Positions 27,590 through 41,070 of a stretch of DNA of 64,000 nt are shown here, piece after piece. The translations under genes were made by a program, and so were the position numbers. Each line of letters begins with the position of its first letter. Within the stretch, counting starts at the first letter, position 1. The stretch is taken from the NCBI RefSeq assembly GCF_018139145.2, contig NC_059471.1, positions 206,045,494 to 206,109,493 of the forward strand. The letters run 5' to 3'. The notes under the pieces were generated by a model. It ran no database searches, was not told where the DNA came from, and saw nothing but the letters and a program-made list of their open reading frames with translations. The DNA is from Gymnogyps californianus. Its lineage: Eukaryota > Chordata > Aves > Accipitriformes > Cathartidae.

Positions 27590-27816
27590 TTAAGGGGGGG
27601 AAAAAAAGACATTAGGAGTAATCAAACACTGGAATAGGTTGCCCAGAGAGACTGCATATCCTTGTAGATGCTCAAACTCAGCTTGACAGTCTTGAGCAAC
27701 ATGATCTACCATCCAAGATGGATATAACTTTGAGGTTGTTCCTGCTGTGAGTGGAGTGTTGGACCAAATGATCTCCAGAGGTCCTTTCCAGACTAATTAT
27801 TTGATGATCCTGTGAT
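27590..27816 (+). mobile_element. CR1 LINE 3' fragment
   Basis: Contains ACTGGAATAGGTTGCCCAGA, then GGACCAAATGATCTCCAGAG and GTCCTTTCCAGAC, ending TTTGATGATCCTGTGAT. These are the ordered landmarks of the last roughly 200 bp of a CR1 element. It is truncated at its 5' side near a G/A-rich tract. Confidence 0.85.
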
Positions 27817-30800
27817 AATGAAGTTTATCAATACAAGAAGTGGCCGCTGCTAGTCAATTACAAATGCCCAGCAGGGTGCTACCTTTCTGCAAGCGAAGTT
27901 TAGATGCATCAGCAGCACCAGGCTTTGCTTGAGATTTGTTTTATGCTTTTGAATCTAGAATCAAAACCTGTATTTATGAGGGACAATTCCTATTCCCTTC
28001 CAGTTAGATACTTGTGTTAGAGTGTCTAACACAACTCCCAAAACATATAGCAGACTTTTCACTAACTACACCATGTGCACTTAAGTCCATCCTGAATACT
28101 CATTTACACCTATGCTTTCTTAGCCCCAGCTGGCTAGCAAAGAGGAAGACATTTAAGAAAATGTCATCTGATGTAAAAATGAAGCCAAGGAATATATTAT
28201 AATTTGATTACAGTAAGCCAATCACTGGGAATGAAAAATAGGAAATGAAATTTATTGTATTTTAAAGGATGATCTGTTACTTTATGAAAAACAATGTCTA
28301 TTTGCCTTCTGCTGACAGATAAAGTGCTGTAATAAAAAGTGAAATACATTACATAAAAGTAACCATAGTTATGTTTATTGAACAAAGAAACCTAAGATCT
28401 TTAGCACTCCACTTTTCTAAAGCCCTGCAGGAGCCCTGCAGGAACTCATCCTTGTTAATTGGTATTAACAGAAGAGATATTACCAACAGAACAGGTTGTA
28501 CACAATTGTATAGCTATGTTTTCTGAGGCAGGGTCATGTTACATGATACTCATAATTAGGAACAGGACACAGATGAACCCGGAATCTCAACCTGTAAAGC
28601 CATCTCCCTTGTGCTGTAACATAATGATTCAGTTTTGTTGATCAGGGAATACAGAACTAACATAAACAGGTTTATTGGAATACTATTATTTCTTTTTTGT
28701 ATAAAATTCTTTTATGCTGTCAAAGAAAACCAATGACTGGATTCGCATTTACCTCATATGGCTCTACAACGCATTAGCATGAAAAAGCCCTAGAGGGGAT
28801 ATGTAATTTCTCCATTTTCTTTAAGCTGCATGTTGTAAAGCCATGATGGTACAGATGTGAAGGAGACATACATTTTCCCACTGGCAACACACTTTTTTAC
28901 TTTTCTTTAATTAACAGGTTTGAAATTAACTTTTCATTCTCCATGGACTTCTTGTTTCTGCAGCTTATTTAACAAGATACTTTGATGATGAACTTAAGAA
29001 GTTTGTAAAAGATCATTATTGAGAATTCTACATCTCTGTTAAAAAGGTTTTGAAAGAGCTACCCATTATTATGCTGGTTGTAACAAATTTCTAAAAAGCA
29101 GCAGTTTTGGTGTAAAAATGCATCCAATATATGAAGAGGTACTTTTCAAGTGCACAATTTACTTTGCTTTTTTATGAAGTGCTTATACATGGCTATTTTA
29201 TTTTTGGAAGAGATGATATTTTTGCTGACATTTTGTATTGAGGTAAAATAAATATAATGTGGCTGATCCTGTAAAACTTACTATCATGTTATATTTATTT
29301 ATTGAATGATTTCTACAGATTGGCTCCTGGCAAGAGTACTATTTCTCTCCTGCTTGGAAATTAGGTCCTACTTGGAAAAGGGAGAATCTCCTTGTAATTT
29401 TATCCTTCTTTCCATTTCACTTATTACAGTTTTCAGCTGCATTCCCCAAGGTGCTCTAGAATGATTTTACTTCACATTGTTTCATCACACAAACATAAAC
29501 ATCAGGAAAAAATGTAATGAATTATAAGATAGGTTGATGTTTCACCAAAGCTTAGGTTAAGATTCTTCATTATTTCATATAGGCCCTATTTGTAACTTTT
29601 GCAGTTAAATAAAAACAGTAATCAGAGAAAAGAAACAATGCAAAGTACACAGCATAAAACTACAAGCAAAACATACCATAAAAATGACAGACAGCAGAAA
29701 ATGGCATAAAGTTGACAACAGAAGTCCCAGTGCAGATGATAGTTCATATAAAATATGGACAATACAACTAATGTAACTGTGTTCTCAGCAATGCAGTATT
29801 TGATGTAAGAATGAAGTTATTATTTTAAATTTGTTACCTAAAACATTGAAACTCTAGAGCTCAGAGGAAGTTAGTTGAAGTATAAGAAGCTTTTTTAGGC
29901 TTGAAAGATGAACAAGAAAATATCAGCTTATGCCTGAAGTACAAACATTTCCTGTACTGTGTTTAGAGGTACAACTGATTACCCAGTGTCCTTCCTTGAT
30001 ATACTGGGCTTTTTCCTATCAAGAGCAAATTTTTTCCCTAACATCCATTCTGTCTGAAACATAAACACTATTCATTGCATAAATTTTCTACACCAGTTGC
30101 AATATGATCTTCTGTATTTGGCTCACAGAATGAAGGGAAATCATTTCACCTTCATGCAATATAATGTACTATCACACCACATTATGTCATGTCATCAGGA
30201 ATATTCCAGACTTCAGACTGGTTAGCAATGTACCAAAAGAGGTAAAAATGAAAACCAGCTTGTTAATCGAGTATTTTTAATGAAAATTAATGGGAAAATG
30301 AAAACTAAAATTTCACTTCAGATACTTTATCAATTTTCTTATTTTTTTTATTTTTAAATAAAATAAAGGGTTAGCACAAATGCCTTCAGTTAAGTGTTCA
30401 TAAAAGCATTCATAAAAAGTCATCCTACAATGCAGTTTGACATACAAAATTTGGCCCGAAATAAATGTAGGGCAGGGAGGGATGCACATACCACATCTGT
30501 TATGAAATTACTGTCTATTTTCACTCTGTTTTCTTGTAAAACTCCTTTCTTGTTTAGTACCTGCGGATAGGTCTGTTCTAAAAACTTCAAACGCAATGCT
30601 CTTCTACATGTAAGACAACAATAAAGCTAAGGTTGCAGAACAAAAAATGTCTTGTTCTTTCTGCTCATGTGCTATTGAAAGGACCAACTCTTCACATATG
30701 AAGAGCATTCAATCTCTTCTCATTAACTTCTTGGTCTGTCCCCCCAAATGTGACGTTCTGTGTCCATCCAACAGATACTGGGATGAGCTTACCCATGTAT

Positions 30801-31210
30801 ATCCAATGTATGTTCACTATGTCTCTTTCACTCATTAGCCTGAACTGCTGACCTGTAGGTGACATCCTCTTAAAGCCATTTGCATTAGCCAAATAGAACA
30901 TGCCACCTAGAACCACCACTGCAGATCTCAGCTGTGTTTGAGGAACAGGATAAAAAGTCTGAAACAAAATTCTCAGAAAATCTGATTTTTGTATTTTAAA
31001 GTTTTATTTTGAAAATAAATTCTTACATGCTACTAGTCCAAAACAGTCACTGATTCAGGGAACTAATATGTAAATATAGTGCAAATATAGCAAAACTTCA
31101 AATTTTCTTGGGACCTGGCCCCACACTCTCAATGCACAAACCTCAGAGTTCTGCTTTCACTTAAGTTTTAGGATATAACCACTCTCACATCTGAAAAATC
31201 CTCTGAACGT

Positions 31211-31256
31211 CTGTTCTGTTCTATTCTATTCTATTCTATGCTGTTCTGTTCTGTTC
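31211..31256. repeat. TTCTG/TTCTA pentanucleotide microsatellite
   Basis: About nine pentanucleotide units: TTCTG, a central block of TTCTA, then TTCTG again. Confidence 0.9.
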
Positions 31257-33726
31257 ATCATTATACTATGTCGGTAACAGTTGCAAAATTATTAACTCAG
31301 TACTTATTTCCACAGAATGAAAATGCTAGGATGAATGGAAAAATTATACAAGCTAAAAATTAATAATAGAAAAGTCCAGTCCATTCTTGATATCTTCATG
31401 TTATCCTGCAGTCTTAGAGAAATAATGGGTGAGAGGTAGTGAATACAGGAGCTGGTGTTTCATTATGAGGAAGATCACTGAAAACACCATTTCAATCCCA
31501 GAAGCATTTTTCATATGAGTATATACACTGTGATGTCCAGCCTGCACCCAACATTTAAGAAATGCATCTTTTTAAGAGCCTGTAGTGACTCTGCTCATGT
31601 TACACGTGACAGATCAAGCAAGTACCACCTACTGTCTAACTGTGCAAATGAGTTGGGGCTGACACACTTTTGTTCAGATTATTTTCACCAAGAATATGTG
31701 TTGGGAGAGAAAATGAGCTCAGAATCTAGTTAACTAGAGAGGTTTGAGAGCAGAGAAAAAGATGTATATTGAAGACAAATGCAATGTCCACAAGACAGGC
31801 TAACAATTTCCTAAATAAAGTGCCAAGAGGTGGAAAGGGTGCAACTATTCTTCTTGGGTAGACTTTTGTAGAAGAACCAGAGGAAAGTTCCAGGTCATTT
31901 TTAGTAAACCCCAACACTTGGACTATACATCTTATTGCCAAGATATCTCACCATTGTCTGCTCACTCTGCAGTAACGTATTAATACATTAGGGATAATTT
32001 AAAGTGAAAGTCTGGAAGAACATTGCCACTTTATCACTCTTTGCAAAGATATATAAAGACTTTTTCATTCATTATCATCTGGCTGAACACCACAAGGTCT
32101 GGTGAAATAGCCATTTTTGCATATTACATATTATCACTGAGTTTTACATGACAGATTTGTCTGCAATATAGATACACATGTGTGCACACACACGAATATA
32201 TAGTAAGTATGTATGTTATAAAAATATACCTGTAACACATAATAACCTTTCCTTATTCTTGATTTGGTTTAAAACATACATCGTGCTGTCCTTTCCTGAA
32301 CTTTTTCCAGTGTGTACATGATTGTCTGTTTTCATCAGGTTGGATTTTAAATATGGAATCGATTGGAACATACGTGAATCCCCCTGAAGGCAATTCCATT
32401 TAAGGACTCTGCATTGGCCATGTAGAAATATTTCTCCTGAGACTTTAAAAGACTTTGACTGCTCTGAAAATAATTCCACCTACTCAGGAAGAGAAGGAGG
32501 ACTAATCTCACATTCTATGTCTATGGCCAGCTAGAGGAGCTATAAATACGCCTTTTGATGTTGTCCAATATACAGGCATGAATAACTCACACTCCTGAGG
32601 ATGGAGGTCTTGAGCACAGTGTAAGGAGGAAAAAGTTCTCTCTCCTTTAGAGCAATTCTGCAGACGTTTACTGTCATTGCTGTAATTTTTAAGGCAGCAC
32701 TGCTCCACCCCCTGTCCATGACCCCCTTCTTCTGAAGGGATCATGTATCTACTTGCTTGTACATTCTCTAGTCCATAGAAATGAGAAATTTGAAACACTG
32801 ACATTTTCTTCTTCTGCTGAAAATGTGCTGAGTCCAAAATCAGAAACATTTCAAGCTACAGATGGTAGATGAGCATGGGACAGTAAAAATAACAATAGCA
32901 AGACTGACTGCGTGTATTTACAGGGTTCTCATTTTCTATTATCACTCAGATCATTGACTGACTTCTAGCTAGGAATCTGCTCCAAAGGTGCAACTTTGGC
33001 AAAACTCTGACTGATACTACTTTCATCCTGTTTGTTTGCATAAAATAACATTTAAGAATTTGAGAAGTCTGCAGGTATACATAGACTATTACTATTGCCT
33101 TGCTTCTAAATATTCGTGTTATCTGTCTAATATACTTATGCAAACCTCACTAAAGAAATGACAAAATACAAAACTCCTCTCTAAATACTGGTCGACAATT
33201 AAGTCCCTGCAGATCATGTTGTCTGGATCAGACTCCTGTTATGTTTCTGTTTCAGCGACTCTTTGTCTCATTCAAAATCACAACTGAAAATACTCTTCAC
33301 CACTACTTACCCCATTTCTTCTCAATTCCCCCTACTGCCTCTTCTTTATCATTTAATTCTTATGGCTTTATTATTTTAATATGTAAAGCATCTGGGGAAA
33401 TAGCGTGCAAGAAAGATTATCAACAACTTTGTTTTGTTTTACACCTATATGAGCACAGTTCTTTTTACAAAAAGTGCATGCTCATTTTGAAACACCCATT
33501 CTGTAATTCTAGCAGTACACAAACACTTCATAAACAGTCTTCAGGGGATCAATAATTACAAAACATTGACAGATTACTGTAGAATAACCACACAGTAAAG
33601 GCTAATATGATACTGCTAAGAGAAATACTTAGAAGATTTACAACATCAAAATGAATTGAGCAGGCACATATTCAGCTGCATCATTTCCATCATTGTCTCT
33701 TCTCCCTTGACAGAGCCTCTCAAATA

Positions 33727-33802
33727 TCACTTGCACTGGTTCAGATTTCTTGGTAAGCATCAGTTCACTTGCACTGGTTCAGATTTCTTGGTAAGCATCA
33801 GT
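33727..33802. repeat. Perfect 38-bp tandem duplication
   Basis: The unit beginning TCACTTGCACTGGTTCAG occurs at 33727-33764 and again, base for base, at 33765-33802. Perfect identity amid diverged intron points to a recent duplication, or to an assembly error. Confidence 0.95.
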
Positions 33803-36800
33803 TACATTGACAGTCTTAGGGTCATTTTAGAGACTTGCAGAAGCTCAGATGTTTATCTGTTTTCCTGTCTTCTGATGCTATTCCCATTTATTTACTATTG
33901 ACTCTGAGGAATTTACAAATCTAATCTATTTGCTAAAAAGAAGAAAATAATGATAATGATAAATTACCCACCAGAAACCAACAGTCAGACATTTTTCTAG
34001 ATGTACTGAAGTGCTGCCTCATGCTTTCTTTCATATGTTGGCCTTATCCTGTATACCAGACATCAGGTTTTTATTTCCTGGAGAGGCAGGAAATCAAATG
34101 CAGAGTCTGGCATGGGAGAGATTACACGGTTTATGGGAACCTATTGCTCTGTAAGAAGAATCCAAGAGCTGTGACAGCTTCTAAATGGTAACGTATAAAA
34201 GGCCAAATCCACTCCTAATGTAAATCCATTGGGTTCAAAACAACAAAAACTATTTAGTCCATGAATCCTGCTTTCCTTAAATATAAATTACATTTCATAT
34301 TTCAAACAACTGCAGCAGTCCTCCTGTGGGTTTGGCTCAGTGCTTTCAAAAGCATTTGCCTGTCACTGAGATTCAGGGCAGGCCTGATTTTCACAGATGG
34401 AAATGTATGGTTGCAAACACCTGAGAAGATTATGTTACATTAATTACAGACTGCATTTATAGACCACACAGGGAGACAAGACAACAAGAACCTTCAAAAC
34501 CACTTCTTCTTCCCAAACAGGTGCATGTGCATCTTTAGGTTTTATTTTCAAGGAAGCCCAGGATTCTTCTGTTCAGAAAACACCATGTATAAACCACTGC
34601 AGAATGGGGAAAGACCTGTACCACAGATCTGGCCATGTACAGACTGCAAGCTGGGTGTTAAAGAAAGGCAGAAAGCCTCCAGGGAAGGCTTGACTTCTCC
34701 TCCATCTCACATGCACAACTCCTGTCCTAGTCACTGTGGTGACCCAATCTGGACTCTGTGGTTATATGGTCTCAAAAGGTTTGGAGAACTAATGTGCACA
34801 AGCACTTGTCTGTGCAATTTGTTGATGTGTAGGTTTGTGAAACTATCTTTGAAAAGGTTTCTGAAAGAGTAAGTACTTCAGTTTGAGCTATAGGGTGATA
34901 GTCAAGGTTGGTATCACTGTGACTTTCTTAATTGGGTACTTTCACTTTCTCCACTGCCTTCATGAGAAATGTATTTCTGGTATTGTTCACTGTGGATCAG
35001 CTCCCTGAAGTGCAGAGCAGGGAGCATACAAAACAGAAAGCAGGCAGGAGGATGCCCTTCCAGCACCGAACAAATGCCCCTCTTGGACCTCAGCATACGG
35101 AGTTGTGCCCCAAACACTGGGACTTGCTTACATGTTTGCTTCCCTGCAGGAAAAGTTAAGACCATAGCAGTTAAGGAAATGAATGTAGGTGCAAACACAC
35201 AGCCCACATACAGACACACCTTTCTTCCCTGTTCTTATATATTTCTTCTCTTTATCCCACACACTTAAGATGCCTTACAGTGTCTAGGTGTAACAGCTGG
35301 AATGCAGGCAGGAAGAAAATAACATCATCCCTCTTGTGCAAAAGGAGATCACCCAGCAGCTCGGTGAGACTGCACTGTGAACGAGGATTCCAGACTCTGG
35401 GACTGTTGGCCTAGCCACTACTGGAGTTTATGGGACTCTTTTACAGCTGCTACCTATGGCTAGATTTGTGTTCCTATACTCATGATTTCAAAGCTGGCTA
35501 TATCTGGTCAAAATGAAGCTTCTTTTGCGTATGTGTTACAAGTCTCAGCTCTAAACACCTTCTGTACCAGTAATTCTGCAATTTCCATTGGCAGAATATT
35601 TCATTGTGTAATTGTATGCTATAAAGTCTATTTCTACTGTTTAAGCTTAATCCCAGCCAAAACGAGGACAGTTTGTATAAAGAAGACTAAGCCCATTACT
35701 CCTAGTTTTGTATTTATTAATTAAGAAAAATAATAAAGTCACTCTTCTCTTTATGGTCTTTTTTATACATTGGTAGGTAATTTTCATGCTTCTCTTCTAT
35801 ATTTTCCTCCAGTGAACATGGCTAGATGTATAACGATCCTTGTTAGTTCCTACTTTTCAAATTTACTTTCTTTTATCTAATTGTTTTCTGATTTATTCTC
35901 TACTTCTTGACACTTTTCTTTCTCCTTTATCCTATATAGACTGAAGTCAATGATAAAGTTCCTGTGACCTCAGCAGTTCAGGACCCAGACATGGATCCCA
36001 ATACTCAGCAGAGTAGTTTAAAATAAAATTTGCCATTGCTGATTACATCATAGGTAACTTGGTTTTAATACACAATTTCTAACACGTCCTTGACATCAGA
36101 GAGCTCAGCAACACAAATGTGCAGTTTGTGCACACATTTCTCTTTAATTTAAGACATAATTTACCTTTTGACCAAAACCATTAACAGCAATTCAAGTTTT
36201 GTACATAATTGGCTCTTTTTCTAAAGCAAACAGTAGGACATTTCTATTACTAAATTTTATATTTTTGGAAGCAAACAATATCATACTATACCGCCTGCAA
36301 AGCAGGCAAAGGAAAATTACAAACCATCAGGCACCGAAGATTTTTATTTTAAGTATATTTAAAAAAAAAATACAAATACTATTAGTCAGACAAAATAGTA
36401 CTGAAAACAGTTCTACACAAAGTATTACACTACTTTAAGCAGGTTATACCCATTATTGTTTTTCATTCCAATGCTCAATTTATGGGCATTTTATATGAGC
36501 CTATAGAATAAATACCTCTGCATGTTATTTCATGGACTTATTTAAATAATTTATTAGAATAGCATTTTCAAAGCTATCTGCTCCACACACGTGTATATAT
36601 TTTTATAAATCCTGCAACAAACAGCACAGCCAGAGCTATGTCTAGATCTCATCAACACCAAAACTGAACTCTCTTCCTAAAATAAGGAAGAAGAAATAAA
36701 GATATATGTTGCACAATCATAGAGTAACCTGGCAAAACCCAAGACTTAACTTTTGTTTGGTTTTTAAAGTCCCCACATAATGGATGTCCTAAGGGAGCAG

Positions 36801-36952
36801 ACAGGATTTTACTATCCATGCAAGTCTACTGATTTCAAACAAAAGGGAAATCTGAACTCAGGATGCACAAAGACAACTCAAATTATCTCATCTGACCAGA
36901 CAGGATGTCAGACCATGGCTCAGTCTAGATTACTCACAGATTCAGACAAATA

Positions 36953-36992
36953 TTTTATTTATTTATTTATTTGTTTGTTTGTTTGTTTGTTT
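36953..36992. repeat. TTTA then TTTG compound microsatellite
   Basis: Several TTTA units run directly into TTTG units. The minus-strand frame rich in N, K and Q here is a product of this repeat. Confidence 0.9.
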
Positions 36993-37769
36993 CTTTTGTT
37001 ATTGTTACGTGATTGAAACACAGGGTCACCCCCAACTCCTAAGATAACAAGACAATAAAATCCATATACTATATAAATTGAGGCTCCAACTGGAGAATTA
37101 CCATCAATTCTCTCTCCAAAGAGTAAGGGTGTGTTTGCCAAAAACTTGTTTGCCACTAACAATTTAAAGAGATTAAATATATAAGTGTACATTTGCACTT
37201 CTATGATTTACTCTTCACTATCCACTTGTGGAGAAAATTACACAAATAATGTAAAATAAATAGGAGAAATTTGTAAAAAGTTTTTACAGACATACAGAGA
37301 GTGCCTGGTATGAATAATAACAGATCCCTCAAAGACAATCATACAATGTATCAGCTGTTTTCAGTCTCCATAAGATCTTGCACTTGGTATGAACATCTTC
37401 TTAGAATCAAATTTAAATTACTTTCCCCCTATTTTTACCTGTTTATGTTTAAATCCCATTTAGACTTGATCATTATTCATAGTAATGTTAAAATAGACCT
37501 CACAATGGTTTTTACAAGTAGATGGAAAAGAGAAACAAATTTAGACCATTCAATTGTAAGTTCAGATTCCCTAACCATAATCTACCTTGATATGGTTGAT
37601 GTAATGTACATGCAGGAAGACCTATAATACGGGCAAATATATTATTACATTACTGTATATGATTATTTCTGAGTATCCATAACAGTTATTATGAATCATG
37701 CTCATACTGCATACCTCATTCAGAAATCTCTGAGATGGGTTAAGAACTATTCCTTCTATTCACAGAACT

Positions 37770-37862
37770 GCTACACAAAGACACAGACAGATGACATGAG
37801 CTGCCCAGTGTTATTCATTATCTGAGTAGCTAGAAATAGTCTGAAGCCTGTGGCAGAAATAA
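37770..37862 (-). mobile_element. MIR-like SINE relic, tentative
   Basis: ACACAAAGACACAGACAGAT, then GAGCTGCCCAGTGTTATTCA and, further on, GCCTGTGGCAGAA, resembles the reverse complement of a MIR core (CAGAGAGATTAAGTGACTTGCCCA...). Very diverged. Confidence 0.35.
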
Positions 37863-38149
37863 AAAGAGAATTTGTGCTTCTTGATAAGCAGGCTTTGCTC
37901 CAGACCTGGAAGGACAGACTTCAACAGAGATTTCTAAAATATGATGAGGAGGGGAAAGGCAGGAGGTAATAGTTACTTTGTTGATGGGTTAAGTCCCCAA
38001 TCTAATTTAGAAAACGTTGCCATTTGTTGCAGTGCAATATTTCTGAAAGATTGCGGTGGACTGGCTGATTTTTTTACAGGAAAGGTTTCCTACAGCAGCA
38101 GGACAAGGCAGGCTCTCATGCATTAGTGAACTCAGCATGACACGTAAGC

Positions 38150-38262
38150 CAATTAAAATCACATCACATATTCCAGTTACTCAAACGATGAGCACACAGC
38201 CATAATAAATCTAATTACAATGTGATGATGTAATAGGCAAAGGCTATTGTTTATATAGGAGG
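38150..38262. other. Possible regulatory element, tentative
   Basis: A non-repetitive stretch with clustered homeodomain-like sites (CCAATTAAAATC, TCTAATTACAATG) and a SOX-like CTATTGTTTAT near the end. It resembles conserved intronic elements in style only. No conservation data are available. Confidence 0.2.
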
Positions 38263-40890
38263 CCAGAGTCTCTCTTTTTTCTTTTCTCTTTTTTTTTAAT
38301 TTTCTCAATTTCACTTAGGCAACTGTCATTTTGATAGCTTTGTTAATAAAACAGAATCTGAGTATTTCACACTGCGGTCTCTTCTCACACAGTATATTTC
38401 TTTTGTGGAAGCAAAAATATAACAGGAATAAAAGATTCTTTAAATTTGTAAGATAGCTCATGCATCTTTCTAGTATGCTCTCCTATAAACAGGTTAATCT
38501 TTTAAAAGCCAAATGACGGTCCTTCAAATGAAACTTCCAATGATGTACATCAAATTTCCCACAAAGGACAAAGCTAGCACTGGGAAACAGCACTGGCTGT
38601 TAATATTGCAGAAAATAATATTTTAATCTCCTTTGTGAGTTTTTTCCAAGAATACCAGAAAGTGAAAAGAAAATGTTAGTATTGTCTCTTGAAGTTTCAT
38701 TCAGGGAACAGAAAGTAAAAAATGAGTTAAATGAGTGAAGTAACAAGATTTGGTTTCTTCAGTTTAAACGGTGGTACTGAATTTCATCTATTTTCAATAT
38801 TTCTATTTCTCTGCTATCTAAAGAAATATTATTAGATAAGGAACATGGATAAATCGTAAGTCAGGATTTTACAGTTCACAAATTTTCACAGCTACAGCAA
38901 CCAGCACGTGAATGGCAACTTGTTTTACAGCCGGATGATTGAATAAAGTATAAAGAAGATTTAAGATGATGTTTAAAGTTTTCTTTAAAAACAAAACCCA
39001 CAAAACAAACTGTTACCAGTCTCACCTTTCTCACATGCTCTCATAATATTTATGGAAGGATGTTGATAAGGTAAGAATAGTTTGTTGGGTTGGGTTGTGA
39101 TTTTTTTTTTTTTTACAAAGAGACATTAAGAAGTGGTCCTGACTTCATCAAAGAGTTACTTATCTCAAGTTAGATTTAACAGAGACAAACCTTTTTGAAA
39201 GAACTGAATTTTTTTTTTTTGCTTTGAAAAGAAACACTTTGAAAGAATAAGCAATTCTCTAGAGTACTTTAACTGGAAAACTAAGAGAATCTTAATTACT
39301 ACAGTGGAAGATTCTTCAACTGGAAAGACAGCTTCATTAAAATCGAAGTGCATTGTCAGAACATGTCAATTTAAAAAGTTGTAACAAATGTGTGGAAATG
39401 AGGCATTAGGATTTTACTCTTTCATCCTTATTATTCACTTTGACTTATGCATTATAATATTATTTTATGTATTTAATACTGTATATTTACTATTGAAATA
39501 TTCCCAAATACAACCCACAAAAACATCAGCTTTGACTTTTCAGTCCAACTGGAATGAACGACAATATAAAAATCCTTAGGTTTACATATGAAAACTTCTG
39601 TGACTTGTTGTAATAGACAGCACTAACAAATAATTAGCTTTCAATTTTAATGAATAAGTTTTCATCTCCAAGTTATACATCATTATGTAAAATCATGATC
39701 CACTGATTTGTTTAATTCCTTTACACGAACACCGAATCACCTGCAGATTGCTGCCACCAGACGGGATGCTGCTTTCTGTATGTTTGCTGTTTGCACAAAT
39801 TTTGTTTCAGGCCACTGCTTTGAGTCCAGCTGGACTTCGAGGCCTGCTCAGGCTTCCTAAAGCATTTTCAGTGCATTATCAAAGAAACTCTGAGAAGAGA
39901 GCAATAAAATATATGGCAACAAAGTGGAAGAACCATGACCTAGAAGGAAGCTTTCTGTTGTCTGAATATATTAACCACTGCCTCTTTCTTTAAAAATTAA
40001 TAAGGTGCTGAGCATTGCTCTGGGAGAACTTTTGGCATAGCTTAGGCAGGATTTCTGAAATAAATCTCACTATTTACATACAATGCTTTGCTCAGCAGAA
40101 CATCTTTACTTCTTCATAACATTGCACTGTGCCCTTATATCACTTAGTTTATAGAGCACATAACAATTGCTTTATGATAATAAACACTGTCTAATCTTTC
40201 TGTGTCTTCCTCTCCAGGGCTATTTTTCTACTTTGTCATCTGTCATTGGATACTTGCTTTGATATGTCTAACATTAATGAGGCATTTATATTCAGTTTAG
40301 ATGCTACGGAAGTTAACATTGTTTCTTCTGTTATGGAACAAAAATGAGCTAATTGGTGACCTTCAGATTTTGGATTAAAAATGATTTTTTTTTGTAATTG
40401 GAAACATAACAGAGCACACAGAGCCAGCAACAAAAATGTTTAAAGATAAATTGACTTATAACAAACCTGTAGCACGTTTCTCTGGGAGGAAGGAAAAAAA
40501 GGATGGGAAGCAGAGAAAGGAAGCACAGAGAGTCAGAATTCTGATTAAAGCTGTGCAAAGAATTGACTTTTTATGGATGAATTGTTAAAATATATGTAAA
40601 AAATCCATTTTTACATTTTGTGGATCAAGTACTTATTGTTAATCAAAGTGAAATATGTAATTTTGCTTTCCAGGCTTATAACAGGTTTTTAAAAACCCAC
40701 TCTGATTAAAATATGATTTTTTCCCCCAAATATAAGCATAATTTTGAAAAATAATCCTTCCAATATTTCCGTTAATATTTTTGAATTTTTCTTCCTTTTA
40801 GGCTAAAAGCTTTCCATGTGATTTCATAAATGGTTATAGTTTCAAAGTAAAATGAATGTTTCTATCCATAACTAAGCCACAGGACAGTTA

Positions 40891-40924
40891 AAAACAAACA
40901 AACAAACAAACAAACAAACAAAAA
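40891..40924. repeat. CAAA microsatellite
   Basis: Seven or more tandem AAAC units, adjoining a long purine tract. Confidence 0.9.
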
Positions 40925-40927
40925 TCA

Positions 40928-41070
40928 TAAAGAAAGAGAAAGAGGGAAAGAGAGAAGGAAGGAAAAAGAAGGGATGAAAGAAAAAGAAGAAAAAGGGGAA
41001 AGAAGAGGAAAGAAAGGAAGTCAGGAAGGCAGGAAGACAGGAAGAAAGGGAAAAAGAGAAAAAGAAAGAA
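40928..41070. repeat. 140-base purine-rich GGAA/GAAA tract
   Basis: Nearly pure A and G with GAAA, GGAA and AGAGA motifs and few interruptions. The two serine, phenylalanine and leucine-rich frames on the minus strand come from its pyrimidine complement and are not proteins. Confidence 0.9.

Noticed and set aside
35940..35990. Phrase like old amniote repeats (GACTGAAGTCAATGATAAAG)
   Set aside because: Single short match without ends or a second arm.
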